A DNA stretch of 43,806 nucleotides from Hyphomicrobium sp. (GCA_013141015.1 JABFRT010000032.1:1-43806); one strand, 5' to 3'; positions 7,686 to 16,297 are shown, counted from the first letter of the stretch. Numbers and translations: made by a program. Notes: generated by a model from the letters alone, not told the origin.

Positions 7686-9242
7686 TCACTCCCTCGCCAA
7701 CCCCTTCGCCGCCAGCTCATCAAGATACGCGGCCCAACGCTGATCTTTTTCGCGCCCCAGCAGATGCAGATAGCCCCAGGTATAGAGCCCCGTGTTGTGG
7801 CCATCATCGAACGCGATGCGCGTGGCGTAATTTCCAACCGGCGCGAGGCTTGAAATTTTGACGTTCTTCTTGCGCGGCACCGTCACGCGTTGATCGGGCG
7901 AATGGCCCTGCACTTCGGCGGACGGGCTCATCACGCGCAGCATCTCGGCTGAATATTCAAACGTCCGGCCATCAGGGAACGCGGCCTTCAAGGTTTTGTC
8001 ACTGTCGGTCACGTCAAGCACCGGCGGTGGCGTCAGCGTGCCCTTGGCGCGTTCCACCTCGCTCCACACTTTCGCGGCCAGCTCGCGGAAAATCGCGGCG
8101 TGGGCGCTATCGGGCTGTGTCACGGTCACCGGCTTGCCGCTGTCGGATGTCTCGCGGATGTCCATATGCAATGGCACTTCGCCAAGGAACGCAACGCCGA
8201 GCTTGGCTGCTTCATCGCGCGCGCCGCCGTGGCCGAAAATATCAGACCGCGTGCCGCAACTCGGGCACAGGAAGTAGCTCATGTTCTCGACAATGCCGAG
8301 GATCGGCACTTCGACCTTCTTGAACATGGCGATGCCCTTGCGCGCGTCGATCAGCGCCAGATCCTGCGGCGTCGAGACGATGACCGCGCCGGCCAGCGGC
8401 ACGTTCTGCGAAATGGTCAGCTGAATATCGCCGGTGCCGGGCGGCATGTCGATGACCAGCACATCAAGATCGCCGGTGTCGCCCGCCCAATCGGTGTCGC
8501 GCAGCATCTGGCCGAGCGCGTTGACAACCATCGGCCCGCGCCACACCACGGGCGTGCCTTCGTCAACCAGAAAGCCCATCGACATGACCTTGAGGCCCCA
8601 GCCAGGCAAGGGTTTGATGGCCTTTCCTTTGGTGATTTCGGGTTGGCCTGAAATGCCAAGCAGGCGCGGCTGAGATGGCCCATAGATATCGGCGTCCACA
8701 ATACCGACTTTCAAGCCAATGGCCTGCAGGCCAAGCGCGAGGTTGACGGTGACCGTGGATTTACCGACGCCGCCCTTGCCGGACGCTACCGCGATCACGT
8801 GCTTGACGCCGGGCACCGCCTGGATCTGCTTTTGCCCGGCCCCTGTTGGCCCACCACCTGATGGCCCGGCTGCCGCCTGACGAGGGCCCGCGCCATCGCC
8901 CGTTGCACCCTTGGCACGGGCCTCCGCCACGCGCGGATGCTCGGGCACCGCGGCCCCCGATGTTTTGACCGGCATTGCGCGCGCCGCACCTGGCGCCGCA
9001 TCTGCGGTCAACACGGCCGTTACGCCCGCCACGCCGTCAACGCCAGAGACCACCTTTTCGGCCGCCTTGCGCAACTGTTCCAGTTCTTCGGCGCGGCTGG
9101 CTGGGATGGTGATCGAGAAATAGACGCGCCCGTCCTTGATCAAGACTTCCGAGACTAAGCCAAGATCGACGATGTTGCCTTCAAGGTCAGGTCCCTTGAC
9201 CCGCCGCAACGCATCGAGAACCTGGGACTTTTCAACGGACAT
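7686..9242 (-). CDS. mrp: Mrp/ApbC iron-sulfur carrier ATPase with C-terminal DUF971 domain
   Basis: Members of this family carry and deliver Fe-S clusters. The start is ATG at 9242 (MSVEKSQVLDALRRVKGPDL), which gives 518 residues; the longer frame upstream to 9641 runs through mobA and is not credible. Domains in order: MIP18/DUF59-like region (residues 1–75), an Ala/Gly/Pro-rich linker, the P-loop NTPase with the deviant Walker A SGKGGVGKST (154–163) and the cluster-binding CPSC (326–329), and a DUF971-like domain (about 410–505, FPDGRTFEYSAEMLRVMSPS .. GHNTGLYTWGYL). Plain bacterial Mrp proteins are about 270–380 residues. This MIP18–NTPase–DUF971 order is that of plant plastid HCF101. It is divergent from mobA, with 127 bases between the starts. 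Confidence 0.93.
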   Translation of the reverse strand: MSVEKSQVLDALRRVKGPDLEGNIVDLGLVSEVLIKDGRVYFSITIPASRAEELEQLRKAAEKVVSGVDGVAGVTAVLTADAAPGAARAMPVKTSGAAVPEHPRVAEARAKGATGDGAGPRQAAAGPSGGGPTGAGQKQIQAVPGVKHVIAVASGKGGVGKSTVTVNLALGLQAIGLKVGIVDADIYGPSQPRLLGISGQPEITKGKAIKPLPGWGLKVMSMGFLVDEGTPVVWRGPMVVNALGQMLRDTDWAGDTGDLDVLVIDMPPGTGDIQLTISQNVPLAGAVIVSTPQDLALIDARKGIAMFKKVEVPILGIVENMSYFLCPSCGTRSDIFGHGGARDEAAKLGVAFLGEVPLHMDIRETSDSGKPVTVTQPDSAHAAIFRELAAKVWSEVERAKGTLTPPPVLDVTDSDKTLKAAFPDGRTFEYSAEMLRVMSPSAEVQGHSPDQRVTVPRKKNVKISSLAPVGNYATRIAFDDGHNTGLYTWGYLHLLGREKDQRWAAYLDELAAKGLARE

Positions 9243-9369
9243 GCAACTGGTCTCCTGATCGGTATTTCTGATCCTGACATGACGCCTTGCCGCCTCAAGC
9301 GCAAGGGGACTGAGCCGCGTCAAGCGCGACTTGCCTTGATCGCTGCGATCTTCGGGCTTACATCGGGGT

Positions 9370-10020
9370 ATGGCTAGTGATCTGTTCGGCGGCGCCCATA
9401 TCCTCGGTGTGATCCTCGCAGGCGGTGCGGCGCGCCGCATGGGCGGTGGTGATAAGGGCCTTCGTCCGTTTGCCGGGGATACGCTGCTTGGCCACGTAAT
9501 CCAGCGTTTCGGCCCGCAGGTGCACCGGCTGATATTGAACGCTAACGGTGATCCGGCGCGGCTTGAACGCTTTGGCTTGCCCATTGTCGCAGACCTCGAT
9601 GGAAAGTCGCTCGGGCCTCTGGCCGGGCTTCTGGCGGCCATGGATTATGCCGGGCGAACGCCGCCGCCACCAATTGGCGCCTTCACCCATATCGCGGCGG
9701 TCTCGACCGACGTGCCCTATTTGCCGCTGGACTTGATTGAACGCCTTGCCGCCGCCGCTGGCAGCGGTGCAGCCATTGCCGTTTCTGACGGGCGCCGCCA
9801 CCCAACCATTGGCTTGTGGCCCCTGTCCCTCAAGGCCAGCCTGATGCACGCCATCGCCCACGGAGAATTGAGCGCCAATGCGTTTGCCGCCCATCACGGC
9901 GCAGTTGAAGTTACCTTCCCATTCAGCGAAACTGACGGCATGCTGGTCGATCCATTCTTAAACGTAAACACCCCGCAAGACCTGGAGATCGCCCGCCGTC
10001 TCGCCGCCCGCCCTTTGTGA
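9370..10020 (+). CDS. mobA: Molybdenum cofactor guanylyltransferase MobA
   Basis: MobA adds GMP to molybdopterin to make the MGD cofactor of DMSO-reductase-family enzymes. The 216 residues begin with the nucleotidyltransferase signature GVILAGGAARRMGGGDKGL (about residues 13–31) and contain ADLDGKSLGPLAGLLAAM, a metal-site region STDVPYLP, and a C-terminal DPFLNVNTPQDLEIA, all typical of MobA. Length is normal. It is followed after 21 bases by mobB, so the two are probably co-transcribed. No molybdoenzyme gene is in the window. Confidence 0.93.
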   Translation: MASDLFGGAHILGVILAGGAARRMGGGDKGLRPFAGDTLLGHVIQRFGPQVHRLILNANGDPARLERFGLPIVADLDGKSLGPLAGLLAAMDYAGRTPPPPIGAFTHIAAVSTDVPYLPLDLIERLAAAAGSGAAIAVSDGRRHPTIGLWPLSLKASLMHAIAHGELSANAFAAHHGAVEVTFPFSETDGMLVDPFLNVNTPQDLEIARRLAARPL

Positions 10021-10041
10021 GCAGAACCCGAAAGAGAGATC

Positions 10042-10602
10042 ATGGCCACCAGCACACGAGCAACGCCACCCGCCACGCCCATGATCGGCGTTGCCGGATG
10101 GTCGAACGCGGGCAAGACCACGCTGATCGAAAAGCTGACGCGGCATTTCACGAGCCAGGGTTTGCGCGTCGCGACCATCAAGCATACCCACCACAAATTC
10201 GAGATCGACAAACCCGATAGCGACACCACGCGCCACCGTATGGCGGGTGCTGCTGAAACAGCGATTGTGTCGGGCACGCGCGTTGCGGTGATCGAAGAAA
10301 TCGACACGCGCGGCGAGCCGACGCTGGAAGAGATCGCAACCCGCTTGAAGCCCGCCGATATCATTCTGGTCGAAGGCTACAAGTCCGCCGCCATTCCGAA
10401 AATCGAAGTGCGCCGCGCGGTGGTTGCTGCAGAAAAATTATTGGCGTCGGCGGATCCCTTGGTGATCGCCATCGCCGCCGACTATGAACTCGACGGCAAC
10501 GGCAAACCGGTGTTCGATCTCGATGATATTGCCGGCCTCGCTGGCGTCATCGAAGACACCTGCGGGCCGTTTGATGTTTTGCGCCGCCGCGCTGCCGGTT
10601 GA
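10042..10602 (+). CDS. mobB: Molybdopterin-guanine dinucleotide biosynthesis adaptor MobB
   Basis: MobB is a GTP-binding partner of MobA that improves MGD formation. The 186-residue protein has a P-loop GWSNAGKTTLIEKL near residues 19–32, followed by VATIKHTHHKFEIDKPDSDT and RHRMAGAAETAIVSG, which are strongly conserved in MobB, and ADIILVEGYKSAAIPKIEV. A likely ribosome-binding site (GAGAGA) precedes ATG 10042. Confidence 0.93.
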   Translation: MATSTRATPPATPMIGVAGWSNAGKTTLIEKLTRHFTSQGLRVATIKHTHHKFEIDKPDSDTTRHRMAGAAETAIVSGTRVAVIEEIDTRGEPTLEEIATRLKPADIILVEGYKSAAIPKIEVRRAVVAAEKLLASADPLVIAIAADYELDGNGKPVFDLDDIAGLAGVIEDTCGPFDVLRRRAAG

Positions 10603-10642
10603 GCGTGAGCCGCCGCCGGTGATGGTTTGGGTGCTTCCGCCG

Positions 10643-10706
10643 AAAAGGCGGCCAACAAAAAAAGGCGGCCAATAAAAAAAAAGGCGGCCATATAAAAAAG
10701 GCGGAG
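10643..10706. repeat. Tandem AAAAGGCGGCC units downstream of mobB
   Basis: Three A-rich units ending in AAAAGGCGGCC (10643–10656, 10657–10673, 10674–10693) are followed by a fourth, partial AAAAAAGGCGGAG. On the minus strand each unit reads GGCCGCC plus a T run, like the 3' half of a terminator repeated in tandem. The last unit is the 3' arm and T run of the ABC-F terminator. Confidence 0.75.
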
Positions 10707-10733
10707 AGGGTTTTGCAACCTTCCATCCGCCTT
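10690..10733 (-). terminator. Rho-independent terminator of the ABC-F gene
   Basis: On the minus strand AAGGCGGA (complement of 10726–10733) pairs with TCCGCCTT (complement of 10698–10705), and a run of T follows (10692–10699). It lies about 170 bases after the ABC-F stop. Confidence 0.7.
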
Positions 10734-10797
10734 CTCCGACCATATCCAAATATTAGCACAGCAGCGTTGCGCTGTCCAATGATCTTTATGCTTACCA

Positions 10798-10819
10798 ACA
10801 AAACGAGCGTTCGTTTTGT
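10798..10819. promoter_or_regulatory. Palindrome ACAAAACGA-4-TCGTTTTGT, possible operator
   Basis: Perfect 9-base arms at 10798–10806 and 10811–10819 around GCGT. The form AAACGA..TCGTTT resembles operators of TetR-type repressors, but no such regulator or divergent promoter is nearby. It lies between two convergent gene ends. Confidence 0.4.
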
Positions 10820-10904
10820 TTGGCGCATTTGGGTTTGCGCTGCCGATCCGCGTTCCGCGAACCGGCCTGATCCGCTGCAGCAGCAAGCAAGTTGTGAGCG
10901 CACC

Positions 10905-12800
10905 TCACGCCTCGCCAGCAGTCGCATCCTCATAGGCTTCGCTGGCGGCAAGCCACGCGTCTTCGGCATCACTCAAGCGCTTTGCAATCTGCCCGCGCTC
11001 CAGTGCCGCCTTTTGTGCGCGCCCAGGATCGCTGGTATAAATCGCCGTGTCGGCCAGCACCCCGTCGATCTTTGCGATCTCGGCGTTGAGCTTCTCGACC
11101 GACTTCTCCGCGGCCTGCATCGCCTTCTTCAAAGGCGCGAGTTCCGCACGGCGGTCAGCTGCGGCGCGCCGTTGATCGGTACGGCTGATGCTCGCCTCGC
11201 TATCGTCCCGCGTGCGCTCGCGGCCCTTGCCGCCGCGTTCCGACAATAGCAACTCGCGATAGGTCTCCATGTCGCCGTCGTAGGTTTTGACCGTGCCGTC
11301 CTTCACGATCCAAAGCCGGTCGGCGGTCGCTTCCACCAAATGCCGGTCATGGCTGATCAGGATGACCGCGCCGTCGTATTCCATCAACGCGCGGATCAAG
11401 GCTTCGCGGCTGTCGACGTCCAAATGGTTGGTCGGCTCATCCAGGATTAACAAGTGCGGCCCGTAGAACGCGGTCAAGGCCAACAGCAGCCGCGCCTTCT
11501 CGCCGCCCGACAGGTTGCAGCACTTGGTGTCGGCCTTAAGCGCCGAAAAGCCGAATGTGCCGAGCTTAGTGCGGCGCTGCGCTTCGGTCGCGTCGGGCAG
11601 AAATTCAACCATGTACTCATACGGCGTCTCGTTGGGGTTGAGATCGTCGAGTTGATGCTGCGCAAAGTATCCAACATCGACTTTCTGCGCGCCAAAGACT
11701 TTGCCGGTCAGCGGCGTCAGGCGGCCAGCGATTAGCTTGGCAAAAGTCGACTTGCCGTTGCCGTTCTGGCCAAGCAGTGCGATCCGGTCATCCTGATCGA
11801 TGCGCAAATCGAGCCCGCGCAGAATAGGCTTATTGGCTTCATATCCCGCGCTTGCGCCTTCCAAACGAAGCAGCGGGCTGGCGATCATCTTTTGCGGTTG
11901 CGGAAACAGAAACGGTATGACGCGGTCATCAACCTGCGCCGCAATCGGCTGCATCTTGGCGAGCGCCTTGACGCGGCTTTGCGCTTGCGAGGCCTTGCTG
12001 GCTTTGGCCTTGAACCGGTCAATGAACTTTTGCAAATGGCGGCGTTGATCGTCCTGCTTCTTCATCAGCTTCAAATCGAGGCGCTGCTTTTCGCGCCGCG
12101 TCTCTTCGAAGTCGTCATAGCCGCCGGTGTACAGCGTCAGCTTGCCCTTATCGAGATGCAAGATCGATCCAACCGCGCGGTTCAGCAAATCGCGGTCGTG
12201 GCTGACCATCAGCACGGTGTGGGGATAGGCGCGCAAGTGCGTCTCAAGCCACAGCGTGCCTTCAAGGTCGAGATAGTTGGTCGGCTCGTCGAGCATCAAC
12301 ACTTCGGGTTCGAGAAACAAAATTGAAGCGAGCGCCACGCGCATCCGCCAGCCGCCCGAGAATTCGCGGCACGCGCGCCGCTGTGCGTCATCGTCGAAGC
12401 CGAGGCCTGACAGAATTTGCGCGGCGCGTGCGGGCGCTGAATGGGCGTCGATGTCGGTCAATCGAATTTGAATTTCGGCAATCCGGTGCGGGTCGGTCGC
12501 GTGCTCGGCTTCGTCCAACAGGCTGGCCCGTTCGGTATCAGCCGCCAGAACCCACTCGATCAGTGTCGCGTCGCCGCCCGGTGCTTCCTGCGCAACGTGT
12601 CCGATGCGCACGCCGCGCGGCGTTGAAATGGAGCCGTCATCGGGCGCAATCTCGCCTTTCAGCAGCCGCAGCAGGGTTGTCTTGCCCGCGCCGTTGCGCC
12701 CGACCAAGCCGACCTTGTGGCCATCGGGAATGGCGGCGGTCGCGCCGTCGAGGATCAGGCGGCCTTCAATCCGGTATGTCAGATCATTGATATGCAGCAT
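10905..12800 (-). CDS. ABC-F family ATPase (duplicated ATP-binding cassette)
   Basis: ABC-F proteins are soluble twin-cassette ATPases that act on the ribosome, for example by relieving stalls. The 631 residues have two Walker A motifs (GLVGRNGAGKTTLL; ALLGQNGNGKSTFAKL), two signature motifs (FSGGWRMRVALA; LSGGEKARLLLAL), two Walker B motifs (VLMLDEPTNYLDL; LLILDEPTNHLDV), the charged linker between cassettes (about residues 235–290) and no membrane segments. A coiled C-terminal tail (about residues 550–610) is present. The arrangement fits the YheS/Uup-like housekeeping group rather than a known antibiotic-resistance type; I do not assign the subgroup firmly. Confidence 0.92.
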   Translation of the reverse strand: MLHINDLTYRIEGRLILDGATAAIPDGHKVGLVGRNGAGKTTLLRLLKGEIAPDDGSISTPRGVRIGHVAQEAPGGDATLIEWVLAADTERASLLDEAEHATDPHRIAEIQIRLTDIDAHSAPARAAQILSGLGFDDDAQRRACREFSGGWRMRVALASILFLEPEVLMLDEPTNYLDLEGTLWLETHLRAYPHTVLMVSHDRDLLNRAVGSILHLDKGKLTLYTGGYDDFEETRREKQRLDLKLMKKQDDQRRHLQKFIDRFKAKASKASQAQSRVKALAKMQPIAAQVDDRVIPFLFPQPQKMIASPLLRLEGASAGYEANKPILRGLDLRIDQDDRIALLGQNGNGKSTFAKLIAGRLTPLTGKVFGAQKVDVGYFAQHQLDDLNPNETPYEYMVEFLPDATEAQRRTKLGTFGFSALKADTKCCNLSGGEKARLLLALTAFYGPHLLILDEPTNHLDVDSREALIRALMEYDGAVILISHDRHLVEATADRLWIVKDGTVKTYDGDMETYRELLLSERGGKGRERTRDDSEASISRTDQRRAAADRRAELAPLKKAMQAAEKSVEKLNAEIAKIDGVLADTAIYTSDPGRAQKAALERGQIAKRLSDAEDAWLAASEAYEDATAGEA

Positions 12801-12908
12801 GGGGCCAGCCGATAGCGTGGATTGGCGCGGCTGTCACGGGGCTCAACGTCACGCCGGTGCTGACGGCGCTTCCGGCCGGCGCGACGAAGGCGTGTCGTCA
12901 GCGACCAA

Positions 12909-13259
12909 CTAGAGAGCAACTCCAAACCGGCCCAGAATCCAGATCATCGCGAGGTAGGCGGCGAATGTCAGTGCAGACGACACAGCGAGGCTCGCCCAAA
13001 AGCCGAGGCCGTTATGCAGAAGTATGGGCAGCGCAATAAACAGCACCAGCGACGGCAGCACGTACCAGAAAATGCTTTGCGACAGCGCCGCGATTTTTGC
13101 CGTGTCTCCGGTCTCGCCGTAAATCCAGAAAAACGCCAGCAGCGATGTCAACGGCAGCGAAGCGATCAACGCCCCGAACGCGCTCGACCGCTTGCCGATT
13201 TCAGAAATGGCAACAACCAGCACAGCTGTGATCAGCACCTTCAAGGCCGTGTACAGCAT
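12909..13259 (-). CDS. DUF3147-type small membrane protein
   Basis: The 116 residues form four hydrophobic segments (MLYTALKVLITAVLVVAISE; AFGALIASLPLTSLLAFFWI; FWYVLPSLVLFIALPILL; LAVSSALTFAAYLAMIWIL). The pattern and length match the DUF3147 family, which has no established function. It sits alone between the ABC-F gene and the GYF-domain gene, on the same strand as both. Confidence 0.75.
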   Translation of the reverse strand: MLYTALKVLITAVLVVAISEIGKRSSAFGALIASLPLTSLLAFFWIYGETGDTAKIAALSQSIFWYVLPSLVLFIALPILLHNGLGFWASLAVSSALTFAAYLAMIWILGRFGVAL

Positions 13260-13321
13260 GACTGAGCCTAGCTCTTGAGAGAAACCAAAACGAGAGCTGA
13301 TTCCAATTTAACGGAACCCGC

Positions 13322-13485
13322 CAAACTTTTCCTCTCCCTTGGGGAGTGGACGTCACGCCCGGCGTGATAGCGCCAAAACAGGCGGGACAGGTGAGGGGCT
13401 TCCCGCAACAATGGAGCCGGTGGCCAGCCCCTCATCCGGTCCTTCGGACCACCTTCTCCCCAAGGGAGAAGGAAACCTAGCAAGT
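13322..13485. repeat. Composite repeat with outward inverted copies of a CTCCCTTGGGGAG hairpin
   Basis: CTCTCCCTTGGGGAG near 13332–13346 and TTCTCCCCAAGGGAGAA at about 13454–13470 are inverted copies of one hairpin type. Between them lie a TCACGCC/GGCGTGA hairpin (about 13353–13367) and the string CCCTCATCCGGTCCTTCGG. It fills the gap between two co-directional genes. Confidence 0.7.
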
Positions 13486-13507
13486 TTCCGTATCACGGGA
13501 ATAAGCT

Positions 13508-14881
13508 CTAGCCCGTCACGACCGGCTTCAAAGTCTCGAACAACAAGCGGTCCTGTACGGCTTTATCCTTGACCGCGAGATGGGCGACGAACCATTCGAG
13601 CACCATTTTGCAGACTTGCTCCGGCGCGCGCTTCGACAGCAGGCGCGGATTGGAGAAGGTTTGCAGGTCCTCTTCCTTCCAGCCGATCTTGCCGAGTTCC
13701 TTGATCAGTACGTCATAGTCGCTCTTGACGGCGGACGCATGCTTGGCTGGTGTCTTGCCACCTTCAGCAATCGCTTCGAATATCGCGGTAACCTGCGCAT
13801 GAAACGCGGTCGCGCTTTCAGGCTGCTGCATCAGCTGCACAACTGCCGGGCTCGTCTCGCCTTTCGAGATGAAGCCATAGCAGGCGCTGACGCCCTGGCT
13901 TTGCAGTGATTTCAAATTATCGAGAAAAGCTGATGCCACGCGGCGCAGTTTCTCCGGGCTCGCGGCCAGCGCTTTGTCGGCATGCTGACGGCGCAGCGCC
14001 ACCAGTCCTTGCGCCAAATGCAGGGCCACGTCGCCTTCCGGGCGCTTGTCGCTGATCATCTTTTCAGCGGCCGCAATATGACCGACATACCAGTCTGGAA
14101 AATCCTTCTTGATCATCACCCAGGCAGGAATCTTCTGCAGGCGCACGTCCAGCTGCGAGCCTTCGATCGACGGTGGCGCGGGTGGCACATCCGGTGTCAG
14201 AGCTGCCGTCTTCACTTCAGGCGCGGTTTGGGGCGTCGCATCGGCAGGTGTGGCCGTTGCTTGTGCGGGCGCCGCGGTGCTGCCGGCAGGCAGCGGTGCA
14301 TTCGGGTTTGGTGAAAATGCGGTTTCAGGTGCGGCGGCTGCAGTCTCGGTTGGCTTTGCGGCGTCTGGCGCCGTATCAGCAGTTGCCGCCGGTGGGGCTT
14401 CAACGGGCAGCTCTGCCTTGACCACAGGCGGCTTAGCTGCCGGTTTGCCCGCGACCAGTTGCATCAACGGTTCGCGATACGTGGCAAATGCAAACGCTCC
14501 GCCGCCGATGACGGTCAATACGACAGCGGCTGTTGCCAACCGGCGCGCGACGCCGCGTGGCGGCTTTGCGTCCTCGGCTTCGGCTTCGTCGAAATCCGAA
14601 GATAGCGGGGATGCTTTCTCAGCACCCGGTGCGGGGGCGGCCGCTGGAGCGGCGGCGGGCTGCGGCGTTGGGGCAGCTGCTGGCGCGGCTGGCGCTGGGA
14701 AAACGGCCGGGAACACCTGCGGCGCGGGCAGCCACTCGGCCATGCCAGGGCGCCAAATCAAATCGGTCACGCGCAGATAGCTGTGCGCCACGAACGTGCG
14801 CATTTCGATATCTGTCAGCGGCCCGTGCTGTTTGCCTTCACGGGCGATGTACCACTGCGTTTCGGTAACTGGTCCGTTCAT
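13508..14881 (-). CDS. GYF-domain (DUF4339) single-pass membrane protein
   Basis: Starting at ATG 14881 the protein has 457 residues. Residues 8–57 form a GYF_2/DUF4339 domain (QWYIAREGKQHGPLTDIEM .. DLIWRPGMAEWLPAP), usually cytoplasmic and thought to bind peptides. A Pro/Ala-rich stretch follows to about 90, then an acidic patch, one membrane segment at about 114–134 (TAAVVLTVIGGGAFAFATY) and a second Pro/Ala/Thr-rich linker to about residue 240. The C-terminal part is a helical domain of about 210 residues with Cys in SQGVSACYGF and EQVCKMVLEW. I do not recognise the C-terminal domain; by topology it should be periplasmic. The upstream in-frame ATG at 14971 is possible, but its extra 30 residues look like leader sequence. 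Confidence 0.75.
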   Translation of the reverse strand: MNGPVTETQWYIAREGKQHGPLTDIEMRTFVAHSYLRVTDLIWRPGMAEWLPAPQVFPAVFPAPAAPAAAPTPQPAAAPAAAPAPGAEKASPLSSDFDEAEAEDAKPPRGVARRLATAAVVLTVIGGGAFAFATYREPLMQLVAGKPAAKPPVVKAELPVEAPPAATADTAPDAAKPTETAAAAPETAFSPNPNAPLPAGSTAAPAQATATPADATPQTAPEVKTAALTPDVPPAPPSIEGSQLDVRLQKIPAWVMIKKDFPDWYVGHIAAAEKMISDKRPEGDVALHLAQGLVALRRQHADKALAASPEKLRRVASAFLDNLKSLQSQGVSACYGFISKGETSPAVVQLMQQPESATAFHAQVTAIFEAIAEGGKTPAKHASAVKSDYDVLIKELGKIGWKEEDLQTFSNPRLLSKRAPEQVCKMVLEWFVAHLAVKDKAVQDRLLFETLKPVVTG

Positions 14882-15062
14882 AGCCGCTTCTTCGCACCAC
14901 TGGGGCCCACTTGGCCCGATCTTCCCCGTACACACCAGCGCAAAACAACCGTGCTCACAGGCATTCTCCACGACAATTAAGCGAATTCGGCGTCGCTGTC
15001 TCGGCTAAGCTGTTGTGCGACAGGCAACTTATGGCCCCCTTTCGCATGCGGCTTAGGCGCGC

Positions 15063-15091
15063 TTGTGGCGTTCCGGGGGCGGGGCTATAAC
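15063..15091 (+). promoter_or_regulatory. Probable promoter of ndk
   Basis: TTGTGG (15063–15068) and TATAAC (15086–15091) with a 17-base spacer lie 41 bases before the ndk start. Confidence 0.5.
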
Positions 15092-15132
15092 GCCCGCAAA
15101 TCCAGCCAAACCCGCGAAAGTGAGACCGACTT

Positions 15133-15555
15133 ATGGCCATCGAACGTACCTTTTCCATCATCAAGCCGGACGCCACCCGCCGCAATTTGACTGGCAAGAT
15201 CAACGCCGTCATCGAAGCCGCGGGCTTGCGCATCGTGGCCCAGAAGCGCGTCCAGTGGACCCGCGCCCAGGCCGAGAAGTTCTATGAAGAGCATAAGGCG
15301 CGGCCTTTTTACGGCGAACTTTGCGATTTCATGACGTCGGGCCCGATTGTCATGCAGGTTCTGGAAGGCGAAGGCGCAATCGCCAAGTACCGCGAAGTGA
15401 TGGGCGCCACCGACCCCAAGGAAGCCGCGGCCGGCACCATCCGCAAGCTGTTCGCTGAATCGAAGGGTTCGAATTCGACCCACGGATCTGACAGTGCTGC
15501 AGCTGCAGATCGCGAAATCAACTTGAACTTCCGCCTCGACGAAATCGTCGGCTGA
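15133..15555 (+). CDS. ndk: Nucleoside diphosphate kinase
   Basis: NDK moves the gamma phosphate from ATP to other nucleoside diphosphates through a phospho-histidine. The 140-residue protein starts [20 protein letters not shown] and has the active-site region NSTHGSDS, with the catalytic His at residue 117, and the family ending EIVG. Length is normal. It has its own promoter-like sequence and a strong terminator, so it is probably monocistronic. Confidence 0.97.
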   Translation: MAIERTFSIIKPDATRRNLTGKINAVIEAAGLRIVAQKRVQWTRAQAEKFYEEHKARPFYGELCDFMTSGPIVMQVLEGEGAIAKYREVMGATDPKEAAAGTIRKLFAESKGSNSTHGSDSAAAADREINLNFRLDEIVG

Positions 15556-15600
15556 GCGGGTTCGCGCGTCTGAATTGAAGCCGATTATTCCGAATACGAA

Positions 15601-15632
15601 AAGGCCCCGTCAATCGCGGGGCCTTTTTTTTG
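15601..15632 (+). terminator. Rho-independent terminator of ndk
   Basis: AAGGCCCCG (15601–15609) pairs with CGGGGCCTT (15617–15625) across a 7-base loop, followed by a run of T. Confidence 0.93.
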
Positions 15633-15682
15633 TTGGGGTGCGCGTTCTATTTTTGCTTGAAGTGACAACGCGCTCCGCTCTG

Positions 15683-15705
15683 TCCCCCTCCCTGCGGGGA
15701 GGGGT
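15683..15705. repeat. CCCCTCCC..GGGGAGGGG hairpin repeat
   Basis: A G/C-only hairpin of the same type as those at 16263, 38931, 39097 and 40977. It lies in the 245 bases between the ndk terminator and the broken small gene at 15878; no gene is visible there. Confidence 0.6.
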
Positions 15706-15877
15706 TAGGAAATGAGGGAGAAGAGGCGGAGGAGAGATGGCGGGGGTTGAGGCGAAGCTGAAGTTGCTCTGAGGCGAAAATTGTTCAGTGGTCTCGCTCT
15801 GAGCTGCTTAATATAGGTCGTATTGCTCAAACCCTGGCGATCATTTTGCGTGAAATTAGGAAGCGAAAAGTCGTGTT

Positions 15878-16138
15878 TTATCTATCCTTCGCCATTGCCC
15901 AATCGAACAGTCCGAAGAGGGTGTCTTCCGGCATAGAAAGAGCGTTTTTGATTTCCTCAAATGGCTCTTGAGCTATGCTCTTGTCATTCTGCCAAAGTCC
16001 TGACAACAACTTGAACGGGATTATTAGCACGGAGTATCCGACTGAGAGCAGCGCGTATTACAGGCTAAGTGCCAGAACCAACGGCGCGTAAACAATCGCG
16101 ACTGGCATGCGAAGCGCAACGACAAGTGCACGCCACAT
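15878..16138 (-). pseudogene. Small hydrophobic protein gene with an in-frame stop
   Basis: On the minus strand AGGAGACAATCC precedes ATG at 16138, a good ribosome-binding site. The frame reads MWRALVVALRMPVAIVYAPL .. LSL, then TAA at codon 27 (16058–16060), and continues in the same frame as YALLSVGYSVLIIPFKLLSG .. FDWAMAKDR to a TAA at 15878. Ignoring the internal stop, it would encode 86 residues with two hydrophobic segments and a short charged tail. I do not recognise the family. The smooth continuation after the stop suggests a recent nonsense mutation, a sequencing error, or just a 26-residue peptide. Confidence 0.5.
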
Positions 16139-16262
16139 GGATTGTCTCCTACTACCGCTGAAATCTTTTTTTTCAACTATATCTTTAAGCGGACGATGTG
16201 CAAGCCACTAACTATCGTATTGTCGATGCTCGCCACTGGCACCTCCCTCCACCATCCCGCCC

Positions 16263-16297
16263 AGCCTTTCACCCCACCTAACCCCTCCCTGAGGGGG
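16263..16297. repeat. CACCTAACCCCTCCCTGAGGGGGG repeat downstream of dctA
   Basis: CCCCTCCCT..AGGGGGG can form a hairpin just past the dctA stop (minus-strand gene ending at 16325). It belongs to the same loose class as 15683–15705. Confidence 0.45.

Noticed and set aside
9243-9641. 133-residue N-terminal extension of mrp
   Set aside because: It overlaps mobA on the other strand and lacks the family pattern; MSVEKSQVLD at 9242 is the natural start.
10438-10749. Minus-strand ORF with aromatic-rich residues
   Set aside because: The F/Y/W/P-rich sequence is the translation of the tandem GGCCGCC-T repeats.
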